The position numbers were made by a program, and so were the translations under genes. A stretch of DNA of 64,000 nt from BOG-1155 sp963717985 (GTDB taxonomy: Bacteria; Desulfobacterota; Syntrophorhabdia; Syntrophorhabdales; WCHB1-27). The notes beneath the pieces were generated by a model. That model was not told where the DNA came from. It ran no database searches and saw only the letters and a list, made by a program, of their open reading frames with translations. Below are positions 53,396 through 61,859 of this stretch, one piece after another; the stretch's first letter is position 1, and the number at the start of each line of letters is the position of its first letter. The stretch spans positions 186,001-250,000 of the forward strand of contig CAVQYC010000003.1 in the NCBI GenBank assembly GCA_963717985.1, in the 5' to 3' direction.

Positions 53396-54301
53396 TCACT
53401 GTGGCGGAGAGGAGACGGCTTTGCGCCAGGATGCACCTTTATCGATGTGCGAAGCGGACCAGCCAACCGGTTCGCCGAGCAATTGCTCTATCCTTCGTTC
53501 CGTTTCACTCCCCTGCTCCATGGGTGCGTCCTGCCAGACCACTTTATGAAAGATGAAATACTTGGCAAAGGCGTGTGCCATGTAGGTGAAAGGCATGTAG
53601 GCCAGGAATACGGAGAAGAGCACGGTCCCGCAGATCATGAACGGGTTGACTCCGGGAAAGGGGACGAATTCCGCCAATTCTCTGACGTACTCCGTCGCGC
53701 CGGCAAAAGACCGGTCGAAAAGGCCCCAGGACAGCAGCCAGCAGCACACGATGCCAAGGATGAGGAAGAGGCCGAAGAAGTCGCTACGTGAGGTGGCGGA
53801 CCGCAAGGCACGGTCGGTGAGCCGCTTCAGGACCAGACCTGTGCAGCCATATGCGGCGAGAAGAAGACCGGCGACTCCGATTGGACGTGCAAGCAGCGCG
53901 GCCCCATCGACGAAAATGGTCGTGCGCCCGAGGATCCCCAGGAAAAGGTCTGCCCCGCCGCACGCGAACTGGATCAGCAGCCAGCCGGCGAGCAGGTAGA
54001 GCCCCCAGTGGAAAGGAAGGGTAAAGCGCCATAACCCCCTGTTGTTCACATAGCATCGATGAAATAGGAACATCTCTGTCGCCTGGAACCGGAGTTCGGC
54101 CAGACGGCTCCTGTGGCGGGGTGTGTTCCACCACTCCTGTTGTTCGAGGTACGAGCCCTCGCTTGTCCCCTTTTCCGCTGCAGCGGGATAGAGCTCCCAT
54201 CTGAGATGGGGCGGCATCTTCGCATACCGCGCGATCCTTGCAGCAGTTGCGCATAAAAAAAGAAGCAACGCGAGATAGAACGCTACCGAAAGCAGACTCA
54301 T
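53396..54301 (-). CDS. dsrM: DsrM/NarI-like cytochrome b membrane subunit
   Basis: 301 aa with five or six membrane helices. Histidines suited to haem b binding occur in EMFLFHRCYVNN, LPFHWGLYLLAGW and MPFTYMAHAFAKYF. An N-terminal helix precedes a long cytoplasmic loop. It is the likely quinol-oxidising partner of the DsrK-like protein. NarI-like family membership is clear by pattern; the DsrM name is inferred from the dsrC and dsrK neighbours. Confidence 0.82.
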   Translation of the reverse strand: MSLLSVAFYLALLLFLCATAARIARYAKMPPHLRWELYPAAAEKGTSEGSYLEQQEWWNTPRHRSRLAELRFQATEMFLFHRCYVNNRGLWRFTLPFHWGLYLLAGWLLIQFACGGADLFLGILGRTTIFVDGAALLARPIGVAGLLLAAYGCTGLVLKRLTDRALRSATSRSDFFGLFLILGIVCCWLLSWGLFDRSFAGATEYVRELAEFVPFPGVNPFMICGTVLFSVFLAYMPFTYMAHAFAKYFIFHKVVWQDAPMEQGSETERRIEQLLGEPVGWSASHIDKGASWRKAVSSPPQ

Positions 54302-54356
54302 TGTGTGGATTGCCTCCGTCCTTCCCTGACGGCCGTCATCGACCGCCGTGTCTCAT

Positions 54357-54698
54357 CTAGGGGTAAAAAAAGCCCGGCCGGATCGTGGATCGCGGTATTC
54401 CGGCCACCCGGCATGCCCCCTTTGTCAATCCCGACGGAAAGAGCCGGTGAATTGCTTCGAGATTCATGCCGATACCCTTGGTCAGCATAGGCACCGGCGG
54501 CACACTGCCGCAGTCCAGATAGTAGTCCCGCAAGAAATCGATCACCTTCCAGTGCTCTCTCGTAAGCCCGCCCGCCACCTCTTTCGTGGAGAGCGTCTGT
54601 GCAAGGTCTCTCGACCACATCTCGGGATCAAGCAGAAAGCCCTCTTCATCGACAACCGGCATTGCCTTTTCGCTTGGCGCGGTCTGGGTAAGTGTCAT
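54357..54698 (-). CDS. dsrC: DsrC/TusE family protein lacking the C-terminal cysteine
   Basis: About 113 aa. Family pattern: VVDEEGFLLDPEMWSRDLAQ, LTREHWKVIDFLRDYY, GSVPPVPMLTKGIGM and LFPSGLTKGACRVAGIP. DsrC has two redox cysteines, the last being the penultimate residue; here the tail is RSTIRPGFFYP, so only the inner Cys (KGAC) remains. TusE proteins keep the terminal one, so this is neither standard type. ATG 54698 has GGAGG eight bases upstream. It is first in the dsrC-dsrM-dsrK operon. Confidence 0.85.
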   Translation of the reverse strand: MTLTQTAPSEKAMPVVDEEGFLLDPEMWSRDLAQTLSTKEVAGGLTREHWKVIDFLRDYYLDCGSVPPVPMLTKGIGMNLEAIHRLFPSGLTKGACRVAGIPRSTIRPGFFYP

Positions 54699-54748
54699 GT
54701 CCTTCACCTCCTATTACTAATCTATATTAACTATGAGTCTTTATGCAG

Positions 54749-54820
54749 ATTATGTCAATAACATAATTGAGATTTACTGAATAATTTATCTTATGTTATA
54801 TATAAGTATTACTTATGTTA
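54749..54820. promoter_or_regulatory. AT-rich control region of dsrC with dyad and paired direct repeats
   Basis: In the 277-base gap between merR and dsrC: a perfect dyad ATTATGT-CAATA-ACATAAT (54749-54767), then CTTATGTTA twice (54790-54798 and 54812-54820), exactly 22 bases or two helical turns apart. The half-site TTATGT is shared by all. The gap is far richer in AT than its surroundings. Likely operators for the neighbouring MerR protein or an Fnr-like factor. Confidence 0.55.
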
Positions 54821-54984
54821 CATGAATAATTAATATGATATAATATACATTATGGCATCAATGTCACATATAAAGTATGGTTGATATTATATGGAAGATG
54901 ACACTGAAGTTCTTACGGGGCGGCGCAATAGATGCGCATTACGGGAGACTCTCCGGCTCGCTGTGACGACCCTTCAACCGGCGA

Positions 54985-55446
54985 TCAGGAGAGTACCGGC
55001 GGAGTTTTCTTGGTGCTCAGATGCTTCCGGGCCGTTGCCCGTCTTGACGCTCTTTCCGAAGGACATTGCGCGCCTTCGGTCGTATTGTGCGGGCATTCAG
55101 CACAGGCATTCTCATCCATCGAAACATAGCAAAACATGTTGTCTTCTTTCCAGCACGGCTTGGCGCAGCCGGTCTCCTGACTCCGCCGCATGCACACAGG
55201 ACAATCTCCGTGTTGCCAGCAAGGATAGAGACGGAGGAAGAAGGAAATGCCCGGCACATTGAGTCCATCATTCATGAGTTGTTGGATAAATCGCATCCGC
55301 TTGACATCGTTGTCGGAGAAGAAACGCTTGGTGCTTCGCCTTTTCGGTTTAATCAGTCCGAATCGTTCCCACACGCGAATTGTTTCCCGGTGTACCTGCA
55401 AAAGATCGGAAACGATTCCTATTGTATAGAGGGGTTGCTCTCCCAT
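54985..55446 (-). CDS. MerR-family regulator with Cys-rich C-terminus
   Basis: 153 aa. The N-terminal MerR winged helix reads YTIGIVSDLLQVHRETIRVW followed by RRSTKRFFSDNDVKRM. The C-terminal half has about nine Cys (PCWQHGDCPVCMRR, CAKPCW, MFCYV, CAECPHNT, CPSE), enough for one or two metal or Fe-S sites. It reads toward dsrC on the same strand and probably controls that operon. The usual MerR effector coil is short. Confidence 0.85.
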   Translation of the reverse strand: MGEQPLYTIGIVSDLLQVHRETIRVWERFGLIKPKRRSTKRFFSDNDVKRMRFIQQLMNDGLNVPGISFFLRLYPCWQHGDCPVCMRRSQETGCAKPCWKEDNMFCYVSMDENACAECPHNTTEGAQCPSERASRRATARKHLSTKKTPPVLS

Positions 55447-55550
55447 GGCTCCTTGTCGCTTTTTCCGGATATATTGTAGCTCCTGCCTAGAGAGGTGTCA
55501 ACGCATTTGCCATGATCATTAGCCGAATACGAGCACGCGAGGTGAGAAAA

Positions 55551-56090
55551 ATGGACATATACGAGTTTATTTGTCGCTACCTGGACGAAGGGAAAACAGG
55601 AATATTGGCTACGGTCGTCAGGAGGGTGGGTTCGGCTCCAAGGGATGTGGGCGCAAAAATGTTTGTGGGGGAAGACGGCACAACCTTTGGGACTGTCGGC
55701 GGCGGCCGCCTTGAGTCTGATGTCTGTGATCGCGCGCGTGAGATTATGAAGAATGGCCGTGCGAGCGTGTTCTCTGCCGGCATCGACGTGAGGAAGATTG
55801 AAGAAACGGATATGGCCTGCGGGGGCAACGTGGAGGTACTCCTTGAGCCCGTGAGGACAACGCATCTCGATCTGTACAGGAAGATAGAGGCATTGATTAA
55901 AGAGTGCCAAAGAGGTGTCGTTGTGACGGAATTCGGCAAAAACGTCTTCACAAAGTCCGTTTTGGCGGAAGATATGAGCGTCACCGGCGAGGTGATTCAC
56001 AGCCGGATCCTCGACTGGTGCCGGAACGTGCTCTACGAAAAGAGGGCTGTGCTGATAGGAGGGGTTTTGGCAGAGCCACTCCCCGGGTAG
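55551..56090 (+). CDS. XdhC/CoxI-family protein, shortened
   Basis: 179 aa from ATG 55551. XdhC N-terminal domain: IYEFICRYLDEGKTGILATV, RVGSAPRDVGAKMFV, GTVGGGRLESDV, and MACGGNVEVLLEPV. Full XdhC proteins go on for about 150 more residues into a Rossmann domain after a FVEPL-type motif; here the frame stops at VLAEPLPG, just where that would begin. XdhC inserts sulfurated Mo cofactor into hydroxylases. It may be a natural single-domain form or a truncation; no Mo hydroxylase is next to it. Confidence 0.75.
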   Translation: MDIYEFICRYLDEGKTGILATVVRRVGSAPRDVGAKMFVGEDGTTFGTVGGGRLESDVCDRAREIMKNGRASVFSAGIDVRKIEETDMACGGNVEVLLEPVRTTHLDLYRKIEALIKECQRGVVVTEFGKNVFTKSVLAEDMSVTGEVIHSRILDWCRNVLYEKRAVLIGGVLAEPLPG

Positions 56091-56146
56091 TAACAACAGA
56101 GCCCCCTGAAGGGCGCACGGACCCTTCCCGAGCCTCCTGTCCTACC

Positions 56147-57292
56147 TCAGAGGTATTTGTCCAGCCCCGCGTGCGCGTGAAAGGCAAGGAAGTCTTTTCT
56201 TCCTAAAGCGAGAAGCAGCTTCAGGTAGCTGAAACCTTCAAAGGGAAGGGCATAGCGCTCCAGACCCGGCTCGGTGCAGGACCTGCATGCCTCAAACCGT
56301 CCGATGCGTCGTCTGAACCGTCGCGCCGGCAGAGAGTCGATGAGCGCCCCTATCGGCGTTTCCGTGAAATTGCCCAGTTTATCTCGTGTCAATGGGCATG
56401 GATATACGTCGCCCGTGCTGCGGACAAACAAATAGTTGAACCCGGCCGAACAGGGTTTGCGGATCGTCCCCGTCTTCAGAAAATCGAGGAGGCCGCGGCG
56501 ATGATAGCTCCACTGGAAAGCCGGGCTTTCGAAGAAACGGATCATCTTCTGCACGTCTTCCCGACTGAATTGTAGGCTCTCCCTGCGGTCCTCGTTGGCG
56601 TACCGGCCTCCGGTGATGATGCAGGGCGAGATAATGGTAAAGAGGCCCCGTTCTGCCGCGAACTCGGCTATACGGTCCAGCTCGTCCACATTGAGAGGCA
56701 GGATAGTCGTCTTCAGTCCGATGATTATGTTATCCCATGTGCGCCGGAGCGCTATCAGCCCGTCTATCGTCGCCGCAAGCTTTTGCCACCCCTGCTTGAC
56801 ATTTCTGATCCGGTCATGGACCTCACCGATCCCGTCCATCGCAAGAACCACCACGAGATCGAGTCCCGCCTCCTTCAAGTCCTGAGCGATCCGGCTTGTG
56901 CCTGAAAGCACCTTGTCCGTCAGAAAGCCGTTTGTCGTTAAGGCCACCGACCGCAGTTCGCGCAAACTGGCGGCCTTCAATATGCTCACGCCCCGCATCA
57001 GTAACGTGAGATCTTCCCGGAGAAAGGGCTCCCCACCCGTGACGTCCAGCTCCACCAGGTGCCGGAAAGCCGGTTGACCCAGGAGCATGAGCCAGTCGTC
57101 GACGGGAAGGTCGGGGACATGGGCGGGGATTCTCCAAATGTTGCACATGAGGCAACGCGCCACGCACCGGTGGGTGACCTCGATGCTCAAGGCTTCGATG
57201 GCCGCGGAAAGACCCGATAGTCTGTGGAACCGGTACTTGAGACCGTTGACGATCAGCGTGGAAACTAACCGGTGCGTTGTGAGAGAGGGCAT
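56147..57292 (-). CDS. Radical SAM protein with SPASM-type C-terminus
   Basis: About 381 aa. Radical SAM cluster motif CVARCLMCNIW (CxxxCxxC), then the GGE motif in VTGGEPFLREDL. The C-terminal Cys set (PCSAGFNYLFVRSTGDVYPC and CRSC) resembles a SPASM auxiliary cluster. These enzymes modify peptides or cofactors; no precursor peptide gene is evident beside it, so the substrate is open. ATG 57292 is preferred to the TTG at 57340. The 57293-57515 gap holds no further gene. Confidence 0.85.
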   Translation of the reverse strand: MPSLTTHRLVSTLIVNGLKYRFHRLSGLSAAIEALSIEVTHRCVARCLMCNIWRIPAHVPDLPVDDWLMLLGQPAFRHLVELDVTGGEPFLREDLTLLMRGVSILKAASLRELRSVALTTNGFLTDKVLSGTSRIAQDLKEAGLDLVVVLAMDGIGEVHDRIRNVKQGWQKLAATIDGLIALRRTWDNIIIGLKTTILPLNVDELDRIAEFAAERGLFTIISPCIITGGRYANEDRRESLQFSREDVQKMIRFFESPAFQWSYHRRGLLDFLKTGTIRKPCSAGFNYLFVRSTGDVYPCPLTRDKLGNFTETPIGALIDSLPARRFRRRIGRFEACRSCTEPGLERYALPFEGFSYLKLLLALGRKDFLAFHAHAGLDKYL

Positions 57293-57515
57293 AGCCGCGC
57301 TACCATTATTCAGTATAGCCGGGCCTTCCGGTCGAGTCAAGGCAATTAGGGGTGAGGAAAAGAGCTTTCAAAGGGACCGCAAAAATATTATATTGGAGTT
57401 GCAGGACCGGGCAACGAGAGACAGGCGCTCCCGCGAAGGCACAAGCAAGCGTGTCTATTCGCGGCTGGGGCGAGGGACCATCAGGCATTCGGTGCGAAGG
57501 CTCAAGGAGGGAGCT

Positions 57516-58031
57516 ATGTCTGCCTATTCAGAGCTGGTGATGGACCATTTCACGAAGCCCCGCAACAGGGGCAGTATGGAGCACCCCGACGGTATCGGCG
57601 AAGTCGGCAACCCAGTGTGCGGGGATATGATGACCATCATGATAAGGGTCAAGGATGGGATGCTCGATGACGTCAAGTTCGAGACCATGGGGTGCGGGGC
57701 GGCGATTGCGGTGTCGAGCATCGTCACCGAAATGGCGAAGGGGAAAACCCTTAGGGAGGCGCTCCTCATAAGTACGGAGGCCGTCGCAGCCCTTTTGGGG
57801 AAGCTGCCGAAGAACGAGCTGCACTGCTCGAACCTCGGGACGGACGCGCTCCATAAGGCGATTATGGACTATTACGACCGGCAAAAGGGACGACCGAAGA
57901 AGACCAGAGGGGGAAAGGTGGAATATCTGGAGCGCACGGAAGCGCAGTGCTACTGCCCCTACTGCGAGCACGAGCTCCCACCGGACGCGCCTCTCTGCAC
58001 CAACTGCGGAAAACCGACGAAGACCGGATAA
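57516..58031 (+). CDS. iscU: IscU/NifU-like Fe-S scaffold with C-terminal zinc ribbon
   Basis: 171 aa. The IscU domain has all three cluster cysteines and the Asp: GEVGNPVCGDMMTIMIRV, ETMGCGAAIAVSS, NELHCSNLGTDALHKAI. An added C-terminal zinc-ribbon tail reads CYCPYCEHELPPDAPLCTNCG. It assembles Fe-S clusters with the cysteine desulfurase encoded 26 bases downstream. GGAGG lies before the ATG. The tail is not part of standard IscU and occurs in anaerobes and archaea. Confidence 0.92.
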   Translation: MSAYSELVMDHFTKPRNRGSMEHPDGIGEVGNPVCGDMMTIMIRVKDGMLDDVKFETMGCGAAIAVSSIVTEMAKGKTLREALLISTEAVAALLGKLPKNELHCSNLGTDALHKAIMDYYDRQKGRPKKTRGGKVEYLERTEAQCYCPYCEHELPPDAPLCTNCGKPTKTG

Positions 58032-58057
58032 GTACCGAAACAGGAAGGACGACGACC

Positions 58058-59215
58058 ATGATCTATCTTGACACAATATCGGGCACCCCCCTCCATCCTG
58101 AAGTGCAGGTGGCGATGGTCCGGTACCTGGACAATAGTTTTGGTAATCCTATCAGCCAGCACCGGGTGGGAGACGAGGCGCTCGAAGCCCTGGAGCACGC
58201 AAGAGTTGAGACAGCCCGTCTCATCAACGCCGGGAAAACGGAAATTGTCTTCACCTCAGGCGGGACCGAATCGGTCAACCACGCCATCAAAGGGGTGGCG
58301 CTGGCCATGGGGGAAAAGGGGCGCCACATTGTCACATCGAATATAGAACACCAGGCCGTCCTGCGCTCTTTAAGGACACTAACAGGTATGGGGTACCACG
58401 TCACGTCCGTGCCCGTCGACCACTACGGATCGGTCGATCCTCGGGATGTGGAGAAGGCCATCACGGATGAGACTACACTCGTCAGCATCATGCACGCGAA
58501 CAACGAAATCGGCACCGTTGAGCCTATAGCAGAGATCGGAAGAATTGCGCGCCGGAGGGGCGTCATATTTCATACGGACGCGGTTGCGTCGGCGGGGGTC
58601 GTGCCGGTCGATGTGGAAGAGCTGGGCGTTGACCTCCTCAGCATGGCCGCCAACCAGTTTTACGGACCGGCGGGCGTCGGAGCGCTCTATGTACGGACGG
58701 GCACAAAGATCGTCCCTCTTCTCGACGGCGGCATCCAGGAGAACGGCTTGAGGGCCGGAACGCAGAATATGATCGGCATCGTCGGCATGGGCAAGGCGGC
58801 GGAACTTGCGGCCGGGGAGATGCAGGGCAGGATGGAGCACCTCGGCGCCCTGAGGGAGGCCTTTATCGATCGGATCGCGGAAATCGGCGACCTCCTCCTC
58901 AACGGTCATCCGACAAAGCGCCTCCCCCATCTTGTCTCATGCTCGGTGCGGTATGTGGAAGGGGAATCGATGGTCCTCATGCTAGATGAAGAGGGGATTT
59001 GCGTCTCCACCCGGTCTGCGTGCGCAAGCGGCTCTTTGCGGGCATCTCACGTACTCACCTCCATCGGACGCGACTATACCTCGATGCAAGGCACACTCAT
59101 CTTCTCTTTCGGCATCGACAATACGGTCGATGAGGTGGACGCGGCCGTAGGTGCTTTCAAGAGAAGCGTCGATTTCCTGAGGAGCATGTCACCGTTGTGC
59201 GGGAAGAAGCAATAG
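58058..59215 (+). CDS. iscS: IscS/NifS-like cysteine desulfurase lacking the PLP lysine
   Basis: 385 aa, class V aminotransferase fold: VFTSGGTESVNHAIKGVALA, VSIMHANNEIGTVEPI, FHTDAVASAGVVPVDV, GGIQENGLRAGTQN, and the mobile-loop Cys in CVSTRSACASGSLRASHVL. The PLP-binding motif, normally S-x-S-x-H-K, reads SMAANQFYGPAGVGALYV, so both His and the Schiff-base Lys are replaced by Asn and Gln. As I recall, Archaeoglobus fulgidus IscS also lacks this Lys (Asn-Asp). Activity as a desulfurase is therefore doubtful. Paired with iscU. Confidence 0.9.
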   Translation: MIYLDTISGTPLHPEVQVAMVRYLDNSFGNPISQHRVGDEALEALEHARVETARLINAGKTEIVFTSGGTESVNHAIKGVALAMGEKGRHIVTSNIEHQAVLRSLRTLTGMGYHVTSVPVDHYGSVDPRDVEKAITDETTLVSIMHANNEIGTVEPIAEIGRIARRRGVIFHTDAVASAGVVPVDVEELGVDLLSMAANQFYGPAGVGALYVRTGTKIVPLLDGGIQENGLRAGTQNMIGIVGMGKAAELAAGEMQGRMEHLGALREAFIDRIAEIGDLLLNGHPTKRLPHLVSCSVRYVEGESMVLMLDEEGICVSTRSACASGSLRASHVLTSIGRDYTSMQGTLIFSFGIDNTVDEVDAAVGAFKRSVDFLRSMSPLCGKKQ

Positions 59216-59278
59216 CTTCCAAAGGCGTGAGGGGCTTCCCGGCGAAGAGAAGCAGGCGGTCCCGGTAAGGAGGGCGTA

Positions 59279-59656
59279 GTGGGCATATCTCTTGTATGCG
59301 AAAAGTGCGGTAAGGAAGTGGAGGAGCGGCAAAAATACGAACACCTCGGAAGGAACTATTGCGAGGACTGTTATATGGATATCCTATCTCCTCCAAAGGC
59401 CTGCGATCCCTGGGCAGTCTATGCGGCTAAGTGCTCGCTGCAGGGCAGTGACAAATTCGCTGCCCTGACACCCGAGCAGCGCCGGATCGTCGACTACGTC
59501 CGGGCAAAGGGCGAGGTGACCGTCGAAGAGGTGACTGAGCACCTGAGTCTGACGCCGGAGGAATTCAAAAGAGAATTCGCCGTACTGAGGCACATGGAGG
59601 TCCTGAAGGGATTGAAGAAAGGTCCCACAGTTATGTACATGCTCTTTGATGCATGA
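59279..59656 (+). CDS. Zinc-finger plus winged-helix small protein
   Basis: 125 aa with a GTG start after AAGGAGGG. The N-terminal part has a LIM-like four-Cys cluster (VCEKCGKEVEERQKYEHLGR, NYCEDCYMD). The C-terminal part (EQRRIVDYVRAKGEVTVEEV) looks like a winged helix. It may be a metal-dependent transcription factor. It lies 64 bases downstream of iscS, and its end overlaps the next gene by 8 bases. Confidence 0.75.
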   Translation: MGISLVCEKCGKEVEERQKYEHLGRNYCEDCYMDILSPPKACDPWAVYAAKCSLQGSDKFAALTPEQRRIVDYVRAKGEVTVEEVTEHLSLTPEEFKREFAVLRHMEVLKGLKKGPTVMYMLFDA

Positions 59657-60362
59657 CGCACTACGAGGCCGGTTGCGATTAATAATGGACCCGGAAGACC
59701 TGAGTATCTATCTTCACCCCACGGAAGCGATCGAGTCGGATAATAATGAAATCCGGGAGGTTGCCCAAAGGGTTACGGCGGGCCTTTCCGATCCCGGTCA
59801 GAAAAGCGTCGCCCTCTTTTACTTCGTCCGCGACGAGATTCATTACAGCGTCTACATGATCTCCACCTATTTCGAGGATTTCAGAGCAAGTGCAACCTTG
59901 GAGAGAAGGAAGGGATATTGCGTGCAGAAGGCTGTTTTGCTCGCCGCCCTTGCGAGGGTCGTCGGCATTCCCTCAAGGTTTGCTTTTGCAAAGATAAGAA
60001 ACCATAGAGTGCCCGAGCACCTGGTAAAACAGACTGGAACGAACATCCTGCCAAGCCACGGCTATACACAGCTTTGCATCAATGGAACATGGATCAGCGT
60101 AACACCCGCCTTTGACCGCTCCCTATGCGAGAAAAGCGGACTTCCTCCCGCTGAGTTCGATGGCATCCATGACGCGCTGCTTTCCGGGACAGACCTCTAT
60201 GGCCGGCCTTTTATTGAATATCTGGAAAAGTATGAACCCCAACCGGATTTCCCCTTTTCCTGGCTGAGGGAAAGGCTACTGCCCATATGGGGAGAAAAGC
60301 ATGCCTGGTTGCAGGACGCGGATTCAAAAGGCCATGTGATGCCTTCCGGTTTTACCTTTTGA
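59649..60362 (+). CDS. Transglutaminase-like protein
   Basis: About 237 aa. The transglutaminase/protease core shows the catalytic Cys in RKGYCVQKAVLLAALARVVG, His in PSHGYTQLCINGTWI and Asp in VTPAFD. There is no signal peptide, so a cytoplasmic protease or amidase-like role is likely. ATG 59649 overlaps the previous stop and suits coupling; ATG 59685 is the other choice, nearer the conserved domain. Confidence 0.8.
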   Translation: MHDALRGRLRLIMDPEDLSIYLHPTEAIESDNNEIREVAQRVTAGLSDPGQKSVALFYFVRDEIHYSVYMISTYFEDFRASATLERRKGYCVQKAVLLAALARVVGIPSRFAFAKIRNHRVPEHLVKQTGTNILPSHGYTQLCINGTWISVTPAFDRSLCEKSGLPPAEFDGIHDALLSGTDLYGRPFIEYLEKYEPQPDFPFSWLRERLLPIWGEKHAWLQDADSKGHVMPSGFTF

Positions 60363-60403
60363 ATGCAACCCGGTATCAGTCTCCCTACCCAAACAAAAGC
60401 GAG

Positions 60404-61372
60404 TCATGCCGGGAACGTGTATCTCGTGCCCGCCGTGTTCAGAATAAACTGCTCCGGCATGGCCTTCGAAAAGGCCACGGTTGCTTCGAAACCGGTGCAG
60501 TGAGCCGGGACGACATAGGTGGGGTTTATCGCCTTCATGTCCGCTATGGTCCTCTCGATGACTTCCGGCTTTGCATTGACCAGATGGAAGCCGCCCACGA
60601 CGGCGTATACTTTCTCGATCCCCGCCATCTTCTGCACGTGTCTCACGGTATTGACGATCCCCCTGTGGGCGCATCCGGACACGACGACCAGTCCTTTCCC
60701 TTTCAGGTTGAATGCCATGGCCTGCTCGCCCGGGAAGGAGTCGACCACGACCGCATCGCCCTGCCTCACGAGGAGTGCGGCCGATACCTGCTCATACGCG
60801 GTTACCTGTTCCACAGGGCCCGAAAAATAGCCCCCCGGCATTACTTCGGTAGGGTCCTTGACCTCGACAATCCGCACCAGGCCGGACGCCTCTATATCGG
60901 CCTTGTTTAACTGACCGATATCCAGCCTGTCCGTAGTGCCCGGCACCAGCGAGTACCTCCGCTCAAAAGCCCCCTCGCCCAGGTAGAGGGGTGTCCCTTT
61001 CTTTATCTTTGCCCGGTTCATGGCCAGCATCTCCGTGAACGCGCCCCAGTGGTCGAAGTGGCCGTGGCTCAGACCGAAGCCGTCCGCCTTCCCCACGTCG
61101 ATGCCGAGGCTCTCCATGTTCCTCTTCACGCCCTGCGCGTCGAGACCATAGTCGAACATGAACCCGCCCGCTTCGCCATTGGACATGGTTTCGATAAAGT
61201 ACGACAGGCCGTGCTCGGCGTGCATCCATTTTCCCGGCCGAGCGCGGAACCTCTTTGCCACTGGTGCATCCGGCCTCAGCGCATCGTAGTAGTTGTCGGT
61301 GATAATGGTAATCGCTACCCTGTCCACTTCACGCATTTTCACCGCGCCATATGCCTGGTTCGTCCCGCTCAT
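60404..61372 (-). CDS. MBL-fold metal hydrolase
   Basis: 322 aa. The metallo-beta-lactamase signature is GLSHGHFDHWG, with a further metal ligand in VVSGCAHRGIVNTVRH and a late His in VPAHCTGFEA. The general layout matches the beta-RFAP/dihydropterin-phosphate synthase-like group of archaea and anaerobic bacteria. The reaction cannot be fixed. It overlaps the upstream MoaE-like gene by an ATGA junction. Confidence 0.88.
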   Translation of the reverse strand: MSGTNQAYGAVKMREVDRVAITIITDNYYDALRPDAPVAKRFRARPGKWMHAEHGLSYFIETMSNGEAGGFMFDYGLDAQGVKRNMESLGIDVGKADGFGLSHGHFDHWGAFTEMLAMNRAKIKKGTPLYLGEGAFERRYSLVPGTTDRLDIGQLNKADIEASGLVRIVEVKDPTEVMPGGYFSGPVEQVTAYEQVSAALLVRQGDAVVVDSFPGEQAMAFNLKGKGLVVVSGCAHRGIVNTVRHVQKMAGIEKVYAVVGGFHLVNAKPEVIERTIADMKAINPTYVVPAHCTGFEATVAFSKAMPEQFILNTAGTRYTFPA

Positions 61373-61719
61373 GCCGACTCGTGCTCACTGACGATCTCAT
61401 TCTTAATAAGGGAAAGGAGGGACTCGAATACGGGGAGCACGTCCGTTCTGAACCTACCGGCCACGAGAACAGCCATGATATCATCGCCTACGCGCAGCGC
61501 GCCGCTTCCGATCCAGACCCGGATGTCCGCAATGCCCTCCCTCTTCCTAAATTCCGCGATAGCCTTTTCCAGCTTCACTTTGTCGTAGGACAGGTTCATC
61601 CCGGACACGGGCTTTCCACCCCTCGAGGTGCCCCGGACGATTCCGTTGTGCACGAGTATCATCCCCAACGCCTCCGGGTCGGTAGTTTTCTTTACCTCCT
61701 CCAGCCACTGTTCGATCAT
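61369..61719 (-). CDS. MoaE-like protein
   Basis: 116 aa. It resembles the large subunit of molybdopterin synthase: GMILVHNGIVRGTSRGGKPV, NLSYDKVKLEKAIAEFRKR, RVWIGSGALRVGDDIMAVLV, and LLSLIKNEIVSEHE. The usual His-Arg pair before G-L-V-G-D is replaced by Gly-Ser. It may be a paralog with a changed role rather than the true MoaE. Co-transcribed with the MBL-fold gene. Confidence 0.75.
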   Translation of the reverse strand: MIEQWLEEVKKTTDPEALGMILVHNGIVRGTSRGGKPVSGMNLSYDKVKLEKAIAEFRKREGIADIRVWIGSGALRVGDDIMAVLVAGRFRTDVLPVFESLLSLIKNEIVSEHESA

Positions 61720-61823
61720 GTGACCCCCTTTTCATCGCTATGCCGTGATGTGCGGAGCATGGACTTGAACTCCAGCACATGGGAGACCGCGCTTCTCTGC
61801 ATCTCTGCTGGGAAAAGTTCTCC

Positions 61824-61853
61824 TTGACATAGATACGAGCATATGCTTATAAT
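61824..61853 (+). promoter_or_regulatory. Consensus sigma-70 promoter with internal palindrome, before DUF134
   Basis: TTGACA (61824-61829), 18-base spacer, TATAAT (61848-61853). The spacer holds the palindrome AGCATATGCT (61838-61847), a natural operator. The DUF134 start codon (61860) lies 7 bases after the -10 box, at the expected transcript start. Confidence 0.75.
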
Positions 61854-61859
61854 GCTGAT

